Part shown: piece after piece, positions 53,137-60,770 of the stretch | Layout of the letters: each line of letters opens with the position of its first letter | Position numbering within the stretch: the first letter of the stretch is position 1 | Assembly (NCBI GenBank): GCA_910584385.1 | Contig: CAJUAK010000001.1 | Span: 137,697 to 201,696 of the forward strand | Source of the DNA: an uncultured Alphaproteobacteria bacterium | Lineage (GTDB): Bacteria > Pseudomonadota > Alphaproteobacteria > RF32 > CAG-239 | Direction of reading: 5' to 3' | DNA length: 64,000 bases | Program-made: the position numbers and the translations under genes | The notes under the pieces: generated by a model | Databases searched by the model: none | Told to the model about the DNA's origin: nothing | The model's input: only the letters and a program-made list of their open reading frames with translations

Positions 53137-53733
53137 TTATTGTTCCATTCCATTTTTTAGGGTAGGGGTGAGCGTATTGCAGATAATCCTTACGGTAAGA
53201 TGGTCTAACATCATGTGCAGGTCTTCACTGATTTGCATGTCGTCAATATTCATATTTACAGAATATTGAGACAATTCTTTTAATTTCCCTCCAGAGTAAC
53301 CCGTGATTCCTATTGTCGTGCCGTTGTTGGCATTAGCATATTCTATTGCTTTGATGACATTTTTGGAATTGCCGGAGCCGCTTATTCCGATGACGTAATC
53401 GCCGGGCGTGAAAAGATTTTTTAGCTGTTCTACCAATGCATCGTTGTAATCGATATCATTTGAATATGCTGAAACGGTGGCTGTATTGTCATTTAGGCAG
53501 ATGAATTTGAATCTTTTGTCAAAGCCGTAAGAGGCCCCTTTGTTAAAATCGCAGCAAAAATGGCTTGCTGTTGCCGCGCTGCCTCCGTTGCCCATGATGA
53601 ATATCATCCGCCCTTCATCGCGCGCTTTTAGCAATTGGTTGATGAAAACATTGATTTCCTGTTTGTCCAAAAGGTCAATCGTTTTCTTTTCAAGCTCTAA
53701 ATAGCTGCTGATTTCTTTTGTAAAATCGCGCAT
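53137..53733 (-). CDS. gmhA: Sedoheptulose 7-phosphate isomerase
   Basis: 198 residues. SIS-domain protein with the GNGGSAATASHFCCDF phosphate-binding loop, IGISGSGNSKNVIKAIEYAN and the terminal HLTVRIICN. Converts sedoheptulose 7-phosphate to D-glycero-D-manno-heptose 7-phosphate. The order with HddA, HddC-GmhB downstream partners supports the GDP-heptose route. Overlaps hddA by 1 base. Confidence 0.92.
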   Translation of the reverse strand: MRDFTKEISSYLELEKKTIDLLDKQEINVFINQLLKARDEGRMIFIMGNGGSAATASHFCCDFNKGASYGFDKRFKFICLNDNTATVSAYSNDIDYNDALVEQLKNLFTPGDYVIGISGSGNSKNVIKAIEYANANNGTTIGITGYSGGKLKELSQYSVNMNIDDMQISEDLHMMLDHLTVRIICNTLTPTLKNGMEQ

Positions 53734-54734
53734 TAATATTCTCCTCTTAAGGAATGTTTGTTATAATGGATTATTGTTGTGCCTTTATTGTCAAATTTAA
53801 ATGGCAGTTCCTTTAGGCCGCGCAAGGCATAGCGTACGCGTTGATGGTTTTCTTCTTTGACATAAAACAATAAAAAGCCTCCGCCGCCGGCGCCAAGGAG
53901 TTTTCCGCCGGATGCGCCGTTTTTTAAGGCTGTTTCATATGCCTGGTTGATGGTTTCATTGGAGATGCCTCCGGCCAATTCTTTTTTATAAGTCCAGCCG
54001 GTATGTAAAATTTCTCCCATGGCGTCTATGTTATTGTGCAAAAGTTCATTTTTAAGGTCTTTTGCCAATTGTACCATTTTATGGAGATTTTCTATTTTTT
54101 TCTGGTCGTCGGTGGTGTTTTTCTTTTGCTCTTTTAGGATATCTCCGGCGGCACGTGTCTGCCCCGTATAAAACATCAGTAAATTGTTTTCCAGGCGTTT
54201 ATATCCCTCTGTTGTTAAAAATATTTTTTCGAGGTTTACTTTGCCGCTTGGTTCAAATTCTATAAAGTTAAGCCCGCCGCAAGCACATGCGTATTGGTCT
54301 TGTTTACCGATCGGTTCGCCTAATAAATCTATTTCTACATGGCAAGCCTGCTCGGCAATATCTTCTTTGCTAAGGTAAGTCTCATTATAAGCATTGCAGA
54401 GGTTAATCAGTCCGGAGGTGAATGCTGAAGATGACGCTAATCCTGTTCCGGAGGGAATATCTGCGCTAGAATTAAAGTCAATCCCTTTTATGTTATAAAT
54501 TTTAAATACTTCTCTGATAATCCGGTGTTTAATTTCTTCAACATTATTCACATTTTCTGCCTGTGAATATTTTAAGAAATAACCATCCTTAAAAAAATAC
54601 GGATGCATTGACAAGTATATATATTTATCAATTGCTGTGCTTAGAACTGCTCCGCCGAATTTTTCATAATAATTGGGAAGGTCGCTGCCGCCTCCGGCAA
54701 AGCTTATGCGGAAGGGGGTACGGGTGATAATCAT
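53733..54734 (-). CDS. hddA: D-glycero-D-manno-heptose 7-phosphate kinase (GHMP)
   Basis: 333 residues. GHMP kinase fold: MIITRTPFRISFAGGGSDLPNYY, PSGTGLASSSAFTSGLINLCNA (ATP loop) and GASGGKLLGAGGGGFLLFY. The N-terminal RTPFRISFAGGGSDLP is characteristic of HddA-type kinases that phosphorylate heptose 7-phosphate at C1 (alpha anomer, GDP branch). Overlaps the next gene by 4 bases. Confidence 0.9.
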   Translation of the reverse strand: MIITRTPFRISFAGGGSDLPNYYEKFGGAVLSTAIDKYIYLSMHPYFFKDGYFLKYSQAENVNNVEEIKHRIIREVFKIYNIKGIDFNSSADIPSGTGLASSSAFTSGLINLCNAYNETYLSKEDIAEQACHVEIDLLGEPIGKQDQYACACGGLNFIEFEPSGKVNLEKIFLTTEGYKRLENNLLMFYTGQTRAAGDILKEQKKNTTDDQKKIENLHKMVQLAKDLKNELLHNNIDAMGEILHTGWTYKKELAGGISNETINQAYETALKNGASGGKLLGAGGGGFLLFYVKEENHQRVRYALRGLKELPFKFDNKGTTIIHYNKHSLRGEY

Positions 54735-56011
54735 GCGCTTTCTCCTAAAATAAAATCTATTGCGCTGTTGAGTGCAGGAAATTGAAAATCTGCAAATTTT
54801 GAATCTTTAATGGTGCTGCCTACGAGGATAGTTTTGCAACCGGTATTTTTTCCGGCCTGCATATCGCTTTCCCTATCACCAATCATCCAGGATTGGCTGA
54901 AATCAATGTTGAAATCTTTAGCCGCTTGTTCAAATAAGCCGATTTTAGGTTTGCGGCATGAGCAATCTATTTTTAATTCTGTCCGTTCTCCCGGAAAGCC
55001 TTTTTCCGGATGGTGGGGGCAATAGTATATTCCGTCAAGGTAGGCCTTTTCCTGACCAAGTGCGGTTTCTAAAGTTTTGTGGACTTCTTCGACATCTTCA
55101 AAACTTACAAAACCTTTAGCAATCATAGGCTGGTTAGTTATGACAATGCTTAGAAAACCGCTTTGGTTTATCTTGCGAACGGCTTCGGCTGTTTTAGGAA
55201 GCATTTCAAAATTTTTTACGGTGGGGCTTTTATCCATGTCTTTGATGAGCACGCCATCACGGTCTAAAAATATTGCGGGACGGGCATTTCTTTTGTTTTG
55301 CTTTGCAACTTTTCCATCCTTAACATCTTTGTAGATTTGCGGCAGCCGGTCCTTGGTGCCCATATCTTTGATGTATTCTGCGGAATGGTAAGCAAAAATC
55401 TGTTCGCCGCAGTTTAGCATGCGGGGAAAAATATCTTTGCCAAAATCTTGCATTTTATTATCTTCAATATAATCAAATATTTTAGGCGAGAGAATGTAGA
55501 TTGCAGCATTTACCAAATTGCGGTAAACCATGCCTTCAGGGTGCGGTTTAGGTAAAAATGCGGTTATTTTATTATCTTTATCCGTTTCAAGAAGATCGCT
55601 GTCATAAGGGTGGTTATTGGGATGGACAAGTAAGGTGGCGCATCCGCCGTGTGTCTTATCAAAGTTTTGCATGGCTTTAATGTCAAAATCCATTACAACA
55701 TCGCCATAAAAAACCATGAAGCGCTCTTTTAATTCTTTTTTCAGCAAAGATAATGCTCCGGCTGTGCCTAGCGGTTCTTGTTCTATAATGTGATGGATTT
55801 TCACCCCAAAACGGCTGCCGTCTCTAAAATATTCGGATATAGCTTCCGCCAGATATCCTTCCAACAGGAATATTTCTGTAATGCCATAAGATTTTGCCAG
55901 TTCAATCTGCCGTTCTAACAGAGGTTTACCTGCAATATCGCACATTGGTTTGGGAATATTGGTAAGCCCAAGCCGAGTACCTTTTCCGCCAGCTAGAATT
56001 ACAAGTTGCAT
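54731..56011 (-). CDS. hddC-gmhB: Fused heptose-1-phosphate guanylyltransferase and heptose bisphosphatase
   Basis: 426 residues. Residues ~1-235 are a nucleotidyltransferase (VILAGGKGTRLGLTNIPKPMCDIAGKPLLERQI), the HddC-type domain. Residues ~245-420 are a HAD phosphatase of the GmhB type (IFLDRDGVLIKDMDKSP, IVITNQPMIAKG, DCSCRKPKIGLFEQA, SWMIGDRESDMQAG). With gmhA and hddA this gives all four steps to GDP-D-glycero-alpha-D-manno-heptose in three genes. No linker repeats. Overlaps the epimerase gene by 13 bases. Confidence 0.9.
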   Translation of the reverse strand: MQLVILAGGKGTRLGLTNIPKPMCDIAGKPLLERQIELAKSYGITEIFLLEGYLAEAISEYFRDGSRFGVKIHHIIEQEPLGTAGALSLLKKELKERFMVFYGDVVMDFDIKAMQNFDKTHGGCATLLVHPNNHPYDSDLLETDKDNKITAFLPKPHPEGMVYRNLVNAAIYILSPKIFDYIEDNKMQDFGKDIFPRMLNCGEQIFAYHSAEYIKDMGTKDRLPQIYKDVKDGKVAKQNKRNARPAIFLDRDGVLIKDMDKSPTVKNFEMLPKTAEAVRKINQSGFLSIVITNQPMIAKGFVSFEDVEEVHKTLETALGQEKAYLDGIYYCPHHPEKGFPGERTELKIDCSCRKPKIGLFEQAAKDFNIDFSQSWMIGDRESDMQAGKNTGCKTILVGSTIKDSKFADFQFPALNSAIDFILGESA

Positions 56012-56955
56012 GCATCCTGCTCCAAAATGTGTTTTACGGCCTTTGTAACGGCTTCGTCAGATGTTAATTTTGCTTTCCATCCTAATTTATGTATTTTATC
56101 TAAGTTGTAGGCGAACTTTGGAACATCTCCAATCCAGCCACGGTCGCCGCCCGTATAATGGATTTTGGCGTTCAGATTCATTGCGGATATAACTATTTCT
56201 GCTATTTTGGTTACGTTGGTCTGTCCCTCAACGCCGAGATTAAAATAGTTTATTTTTTCATGGCTGTTGCGGCAGACAAAAAGAATCGCTTCAACCAAAT
56301 CTTTCACATAGAGATAGGGCTTGGCTTGTTTTCCGTTTCCTAAGACTTCAAGTTCGTGAGGATTGTTTTTGAGTTTTTTTACAAAATCATGCAAAATCCC
56401 GTGTGTGGTACGTTCGCCGCAGACATTCGGAAAACGGGTTATCCAGGCTTGAATTCCATAATTTTCTGCAAAGCTGGCAATAAATGCTTCGCTGGCAAGT
56501 TTCCCTGCACCATAATGGGAGGCGGGGAATAACGGACCGTAATTTTCTTGAACCTCTATTCCGCCGGTTTGTCCGTATATGGCGGAGGTTGAAGCAAACA
56601 TTAACTTATTTACGCCGTTTGCACGCATTGCTTTTAACACGTTATAGGTTGTATGAAAAGTCATATCTAAGTCAATATCGGGATTTGCATGGCTGCGGGC
56701 GATGTCAGAATTTGCTGCTAAATGGAAGACCATATCGAATTTATGTTCTTTAAAAAGATTGTTCAGGAGCTTGCTGTCTAAAATATCTCCTTCAACAAAA
56801 GTGAAATTGTCAGAATTCAGAGCTTGTGTCAGGTTTGATTTGCGCCCGAGAGATAAATTATCCAACACAACGACTTTATGGCCTTCGGATAAAAGGCGGT
56901 CAGCTAAATGGCTGCCAATAAATCCTGCGCCCCCGGTAATTAAAATAGATTCCAT
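55999..56955 (-). CDS. NAD-dependent sugar epimerase/dehydratase
   Basis: 318 residues. Rossmann start ILITGGAGFIGSHLADRLL, and SDR catalytic set FASTSAIYGQTGG with Tyr in HYGAGKLASE. Resembles UDP-glucose 4-epimerase or GDP-heptose/6-deoxyheptose modifying enzymes. Since it heads the GDP-heptose operon it may alter the GDP-heptose, but this is inference. ATGGAGGCTGTTA upstream holds a good ribosome site. Confidence 0.85.
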   Translation of the reverse strand: MESILITGGAGFIGSHLADRLLSEGHKVVVLDNLSLGRKSNLTQALNSDNFTFVEGDILDSKLLNNLFKEHKFDMVFHLAANSDIARSHANPDIDLDMTFHTTYNVLKAMRANGVNKLMFASTSAIYGQTGGIEVQENYGPLFPASHYGAGKLASEAFIASFAENYGIQAWITRFPNVCGERTTHGILHDFVKKLKNNPHELEVLGNGKQAKPYLYVKDLVEAILFVCRNSHEKINYFNLGVEGQTNVTKIAEIVISAMNLNAKIHYTGGDRGWIGDVPKFAYNLDKIHKLGWKAKLTSDEAVTKAVKHILEQDACNL

Positions 56956-57063
56956 TAACAGCCTCCATAACGAATTTTTTTAAAGTTACGAAGGCTTGAA
57001 AGATAACAAAAACGACCCTGCAAAAAATTGCATAGGCTGAAAACCCAACCTGAAATGGCCGGG

Positions 57064-57181
57064 AAAAAGCGCATAAGCGCTTTGGTTAATGCCTTGGGGG
57101 CATTAGTCCGTTTGATAGCTTGTCAAGGCTCCGTACTTCTTTAGTACATATACCGAATCTCGGTACAAGAAAAAGGTTATT
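57064..57181 (-). ncRNA. Candidate multi-hairpin RNA with terminator, upstream of the glycan operon
   Basis: Read on the minus strand from the promoter: TACCGA/TCGGTA (57160-57165 with 57151-57156), AGTAC/GTACT (57143-57147 with 57133-57137), TAATGCC/GGCATTA (57099-57105 with 57087-57093), and AAAGCGC, loop TTAT, GCGCTTT plus T-run (57064-57083) as terminator. About 118 bases. The 311-base gap holds no protein gene. It could be a free sRNA or an attenuator leader of the operon starting at 56955. No known riboswitch core recognised. Confidence 0.5.
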
Positions 57182-57187
57182 TCATGT

Positions 57188-57217
57188 ATTATAAAATAGC
57201 AAGGACTTTTTTGTATA
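57188..57217 (-). promoter_or_regulatory. Promoter of the candidate RNA
   Basis: On the minus strand: TATACA at 57217-57212, 18-base spacer, TATAAT (57193-57188). Confidence 0.6.
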
Positions 57218-57220
57218 CAA

Positions 57221-57247
57221 ATAAAAATGGCAGCCAAGCGGCTGCCA
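57221..57247 (-). terminator. Terminator of the antiporter gene
   Basis: TGGCAGCC, loop GCTT, GGCTGCCA followed on the minus strand by TTTTTAT. Confidence 0.85.
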
Positions 57248-57266
57248 CCAAGTAATCAGGTTGTCC

Positions 57267-58760
57267 TTAAATGCTGACAATTCCCCGCGCGAAGGCGTAA
57301 ATTGCCCAAAGCGCAATGATTATCAGCAGGCAGGCCAGGCAGGCTTCTCCTCTTGAAAAGGCTTTTTCCTGAGGCGCATGCTGGCGTCTGGCCCAGATAA
57401 ATACCGGAATGCCGAGCGCTACAACCACAACAGCCATAAGCAGGTAGTTTAACCCGGCGGCATAAATCAGCCATAAGGCATAAGCCGTACCCAGAATACC
57501 GGTAAATAATGCAGCGGAGCGCTTAATCATTATATTGCCCGGATATTCGCCATCTTCGCAAATTTTCCATAAATATGCACAGGATACCAGATAAGCTGGC
57601 AAAACCATAACGCCGGTAATGCTTAACATGGTGTTCCATGCGTTGCTTGAAAAATATACAAGCAAGATGAAAATTTGCATCATTGCAGAGGTAACCCACA
57701 AGGAAACGGAAGGGGAACCCTTGTCATTTTCTTTGGTGAACTCCTTGGGAAATGTGCCATTTTGAGCTGCGGCCTGCGGAATTTCCGCCGTAACCATTGT
57801 CCAGGCCAGCCATGATGTCAGAACGGAGACCAAAAGCCCGATATTCATTAACCAAGCGCCCCAAGGCCCAACGATTTTTTCTAAAATGCCGGCCGTTGAC
57901 GGATTAGGAATTGCTGCCAATTCGGCTTGGCTCATATAACCGTAAGGCAATAATGACAGAAGTAGGTAAATTGCTAAACAGCCTAAAAAGCCCAGCAATG
58001 TCGCTTTGCCGACATCTGACGGGGTTTTGGCACGGTTAGACATTACAACAGCGCCTTCAATACCGATAAATGCCCAGAGGGTAACCAGCATGGTGCTTTT
58101 GATTTGTGTGCTTAAGCCGCCAAGACGCGCTTTTGCCGACAGGGATTCTCCCCAGAAGTCAAAATCAAAATGCGCCGGAGAAAAGGCAAAAGCCATAATG
58201 ATGATAAACAAAATCAGCGGCACGATTTTTACAACGGTGCCGATCATGTTTACGATCGTTGCTTGTTTTACGCCTTTTAGCACTAAATAGTTAAATCCCC
58301 ATATAATCAGCGAACCGCCGATAATTGAGGCGAGATTGTTTCCTCCTGCGAAATATGGCGGGAAGAAGTAGTTGAGCGCATCCATGGTGATTACGGCATA
58401 ACCAACATTTCCGCATACTTGGCAAAGCCAGTATGACCATCCAATGGTAAATCCGACATAGGGTCCGAAACCTGAACGTGCATACATATAAATTCCGGCA
58501 GTTAAATCAGGTTTTGCCGTTGATAAAATACGAAACGTATTGGCAATGAAATAAATGCCGATGCCGGTGATAATCCAGGCAAGCAGTACGGCTCCTGCCG
58601 AAGCGCCTGCAGCCATGTTCTGGGGCAGGGAATATATACCGCCGCCAATCATTGAACTGACAACGATGCTGGCCAGGGCAAAAACGCCTAATCCGTTAGG
58701 ATTTTCCCGCTGGGGCGCCGCCGGTTTGGCCGTTGTTTTTGTAATGTTTTTTTCTGACAT
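57267..58760 (-). CDS. APC-family arginine/agmatine-type antiporter
   Basis: 497 residues with about 12-13 membrane helices. APC-family start LGVFALASIVVSSMIGGGIYSLPQNMAAGASAGAVLLAW, AFIGIEGAVVMSNRAKTPSDVGKATLLGF in the middle. It belongs to the basic amino acid/polyamine antiporter group that includes ArcD and AaxC. Its upstream partner is a pyruvoyl arginine decarboxylase, so arginine-in/agmatine-out exchange is likely. Ends with a C-terminal helix pair and a terminator. A hairpin between the two genes suggests the antiporter is made in lower or different amount. Confidence 0.85.
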   Translation of the reverse strand: MSEKNITKTTAKPAAPQRENPNGLGVFALASIVVSSMIGGGIYSLPQNMAAGASAGAVLLAWIITGIGIYFIANTFRILSTAKPDLTAGIYMYARSGFGPYVGFTIGWSYWLCQVCGNVGYAVITMDALNYFFPPYFAGGNNLASIIGGSLIIWGFNYLVLKGVKQATIVNMIGTVVKIVPLILFIIIMAFAFSPAHFDFDFWGESLSAKARLGGLSTQIKSTMLVTLWAFIGIEGAVVMSNRAKTPSDVGKATLLGFLGCLAIYLLLSLLPYGYMSQAELAAIPNPSTAGILEKIVGPWGAWLMNIGLLVSVLTSWLAWTMVTAEIPQAAAQNGTFPKEFTKENDKGSPSVSLWVTSAMMQIFILLVYFSSNAWNTMLSITGVMVLPAYLVSCAYLWKICEDGEYPGNIMIKRSAALFTGILGTAYALWLIYAAGLNYLLMAVVVVALGIPVFIWARRQHAPQEKAFSRGEACLACLLIIIALWAIYAFARGIVSI

Positions 58761-58785
58761 GCTTTTATTCCTGTTTTAAAATAGT

Positions 58786-58819
58786 TAAAAACTGCCCCAG
58801 TCTGCTATGGCTGGGGCAG
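58786..58819 (-). terminator. Hairpin/terminator between decarboxylase and antiporter
   Basis: On the minus strand CTGCCCCAG, ten-base loop, CTGGGGCAG and TTTTTAACT. It lies 26 bases before the antiporter start, so it may be a partial terminator setting the ratio of the two products. Confidence 0.75.
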
Positions 58820-58830
58820 AGGCTGGAAAA

Positions 58831-59415
58831 TTACTTACCGTAAGGAGCGGCATGTTCAAAGTTCAAAAAGCCCATGGCTGTCAATGAGTAGCCAAACTGC
58901 TGCGTAATGTTGACATAGTTGTGCCACATTTGGAATTCTGAATGTTTTTCAACGCCGCGGATAGCCAGTTCGTGATTTAATGATTTGTTTAACCACATTT
59001 CCGCATGCCCTTTGGCAATGTCGTCATCAATCTGTGTGTCAAAAAATTCAACATATTCTGCAGCCCATCCGCCGATAAGCTCGCCGTTTTTGTCTTTGCC
59101 CCAGCAAACGCCTAATCCGGTCGCAATGGCTTTGTGTTCATCGCGGCTGGCACCGTGCCCGGCCATGATAACTTCCAAGACTGCACCGTGTTTGAAGGAT
59201 TTTACGATATTGTCATCAATCGGTTTGATGTTGCCAAAGAGTTCCTTGGGCAAAACAGAAGTGTAAGGAATAACGTTGAAATTTTCGATTCTGGCTTGCA
59301 AAAGTGCGGAATCATAGCAAAATGTTTCAAAAGGCTGCGGCGGGATGCCATCATCAGCCTGTCCGGCGCCGCCGGTAATGAATGCAAAAGTTGGATAACG
59401 TGTACCTTGTGTCAT
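58831..59415 (-). CDS. Pyruvoyl-dependent arginine decarboxylase
   Basis: 194 residues. Family hallmarks: N-terminal [20 protein letters not shown], cleavage site Thr52-Ser53 (YTSVLPKEL; Ser53 becomes the pyruvoyl group), [25 protein letters not shown], and the C-terminal acidic region. Converts arginine to agmatine and CO2, consuming a proton. This class occurs mainly in archaea and Chlamydia (AaxB); finding it next to an APC antiporter mirrors aaxBC. Good AGGAGA ribosome site. Alternative: histidine decarboxylase-like, but length and motifs favour arginine. Confidence 0.88.
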   Translation of the reverse strand: MTQGTRYPTFAFITGGAGQADDGIPPQPFETFCYDSALLQARIENFNVIPYTSVLPKELFGNIKPIDDNIVKSFKHGAVLEVIMAGHGASRDEHKAIATGLGVCWGKDKNGELIGGWAAEYVEFFDTQIDDDIAKGHAEMWLNKSLNHELAIRGVEKHSEFQMWHNYVNITQQFGYSLTAMGFLNFEHAAPYGK

Positions 59416-59437
59416 ATTTTTTCTCCTGAATGTTGTG

Positions 59438-59466
59438 TCTATAAAGAATAGTCTGCTGTATGTCAG
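59438..59466 (-). promoter_or_regulatory. Promoter of the decarboxylase-antiporter unit
   Basis: On the minus strand CTGACA (59466-59461), 17-base spacer, TATAGA (59443-59438). The remaining part of the 217-base gap to the RND genes holds only a weak plus-strand candidate (TTGTAT 59574-59579, N17, TATTTT). Confidence 0.6.
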
Positions 59467-59632
59467 GCTCAGCTGATATTGAGCTAATCCTTACAATGAT
59501 ATTTTCAATGCACGGCCGATATTTTTATCCATACGTATATATCCACATGATGCCGTATCTGAGGAAAAGGGTGTTGTATTTTTTATTGGTTGATAGTATT
59601 TTGTAAAAAAATGTTTTTTTGAGGATGATAAG

Positions 59633-60760
59633 ATGAAAAAAATGTACTTTCTGGCCTGTTTGGCATTGCTTTTGAATGCTTGTAATGATGAAAACCCTTC
59701 GCAACAGACGCAGATGGGCGTGCAGGATGTTGAGGCTGTCCGCGTTTCGCCGGAGAATATTCCGCTTTCTTTTGAATATGCCGCAAGGGCGCAAGGGTCA
59801 AAGGAAACGGAGGTTCGCGCCAGAGTGGGCGGCATTTTGCTTAAACGCAATTATACAGAAGGTTCGAGGGTGGAAGAAGGAACGGTTTTATTCCAGATTG
59901 ACCCGGAGCCTTTTAAGGTAACCCTGAATCAGGCAAAAGCAAAATTGGCTCAGACCAAGGCACAGCTTCAAGCTGCCGAAAGCCAGTGGAAGCGCATTGA
60001 AAAATTGTTTGTGCAAAAGGTTGTCAGCGAAAAATCAAGAGACGATGCAAAAGCGAACTTGGATGCACTCCGCGCCTCTGCGCAGCTGGCACAGGCAGAA
60101 GTTGATTCAGCGCAGCTTAATTTGGATTATACAACGGTTAAGGCGCCTATCAGCGGGGTAACCAGTTTGGAAGCGCAGTCTGAAGGAAGTTTGATTGCCG
60201 TTAACGGGTTGTTGACGAATATAACCCAGTTAGATCCGATTTATGTTATTTTTTCAGCCACGGAAAATGAAATAGCTTCTTTGACGGATATGGTCGACAG
60301 GGGACTGGTTCTTACCCCGAACAGCAAAAAAGACATCCGGGCAAAATTAAAGCTCGGAAATGACAGTTTCTATCCCGAGGAAGGGGAAATCAATTTCATT
60401 ACCCCAAATATCGACGAATCAACGGGAACGGTTAAACTTCGCGCCGTATTTCCTAACGCTGAAGGGCGTTTGCGCCCGGGACAGTTTTTGCGCCTGGTTA
60501 TGGAAGGCTTGGTTCGTAAAGATGCGCTTGTCCTTCCCCAGTCTGCCGTTATGCAAAATCCTTCCGGCTCTTATGTATACAGAGTGGACAAAGAGGGAAA
60601 AGTTGAAAGCGTTATGGTTAAAACCGGTTTGTCAACGCCAAACGGAGATTGGATTATTGATGAGGGCTTGAAACCCGGTGATGTGGTTTTAACCAGCGGT
60701 TTGCTGAAGCTCCGCCCGGGAATGCCGGTTAACCCTGTATTGGCACCAGCTACAAAATAA
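59633..60760 (+). CDS. RND efflux periplasmic adaptor (membrane-fusion lipoprotein)
   Basis: 375 residues. Lipoprotein signal with LLNAC (Cys17). Adaptor motifs: VRARVGGILLKRNYTEGSRVEEGTVLFQIDP (lipoyl half), coiled-coil KAKLAQTKAQLQAAESQWKRIEKLF, second half LNLDYTTVKAPISGVTS, and FPNAEGRLRPGQFLRL. AcrA/MexA type, linking the inner-membrane pump to an outer-membrane channel. Ten bases before the pump gene. Start ATG 59633 with GAGGATGATAAG upstream. Confidence 0.93.
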   Translation: MKKMYFLACLALLLNACNDENPSQQTQMGVQDVEAVRVSPENIPLSFEYAARAQGSKETEVRARVGGILLKRNYTEGSRVEEGTVLFQIDPEPFKVTLNQAKAKLAQTKAQLQAAESQWKRIEKLFVQKVVSEKSRDDAKANLDALRASAQLAQAEVDSAQLNLDYTTVKAPISGVTSLEAQSEGSLIAVNGLLTNITQLDPIYVIFSATENEIASLTDMVDRGLVLTPNSKKDIRAKLKLGNDSFYPEEGEINFITPNIDESTGTVKLRAVFPNAEGRLRPGQFLRLVMEGLVRKDALVLPQSAVMQNPSGSYVYRVDKEGKVESVMVKTGLSTPNGDWIIDEGLKPGDVVLTSGLLKLRPGMPVNPVLAPATK

Positions 60761-60770
60761 CGGAGGAAAC

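Noticed and set aside
59491..59850. Minus-strand frame opposite the RND adaptor start
   Set aside because: Overlaps the adaptor signal peptide region on the opposite strand, with no ribosome site or family resemblance.
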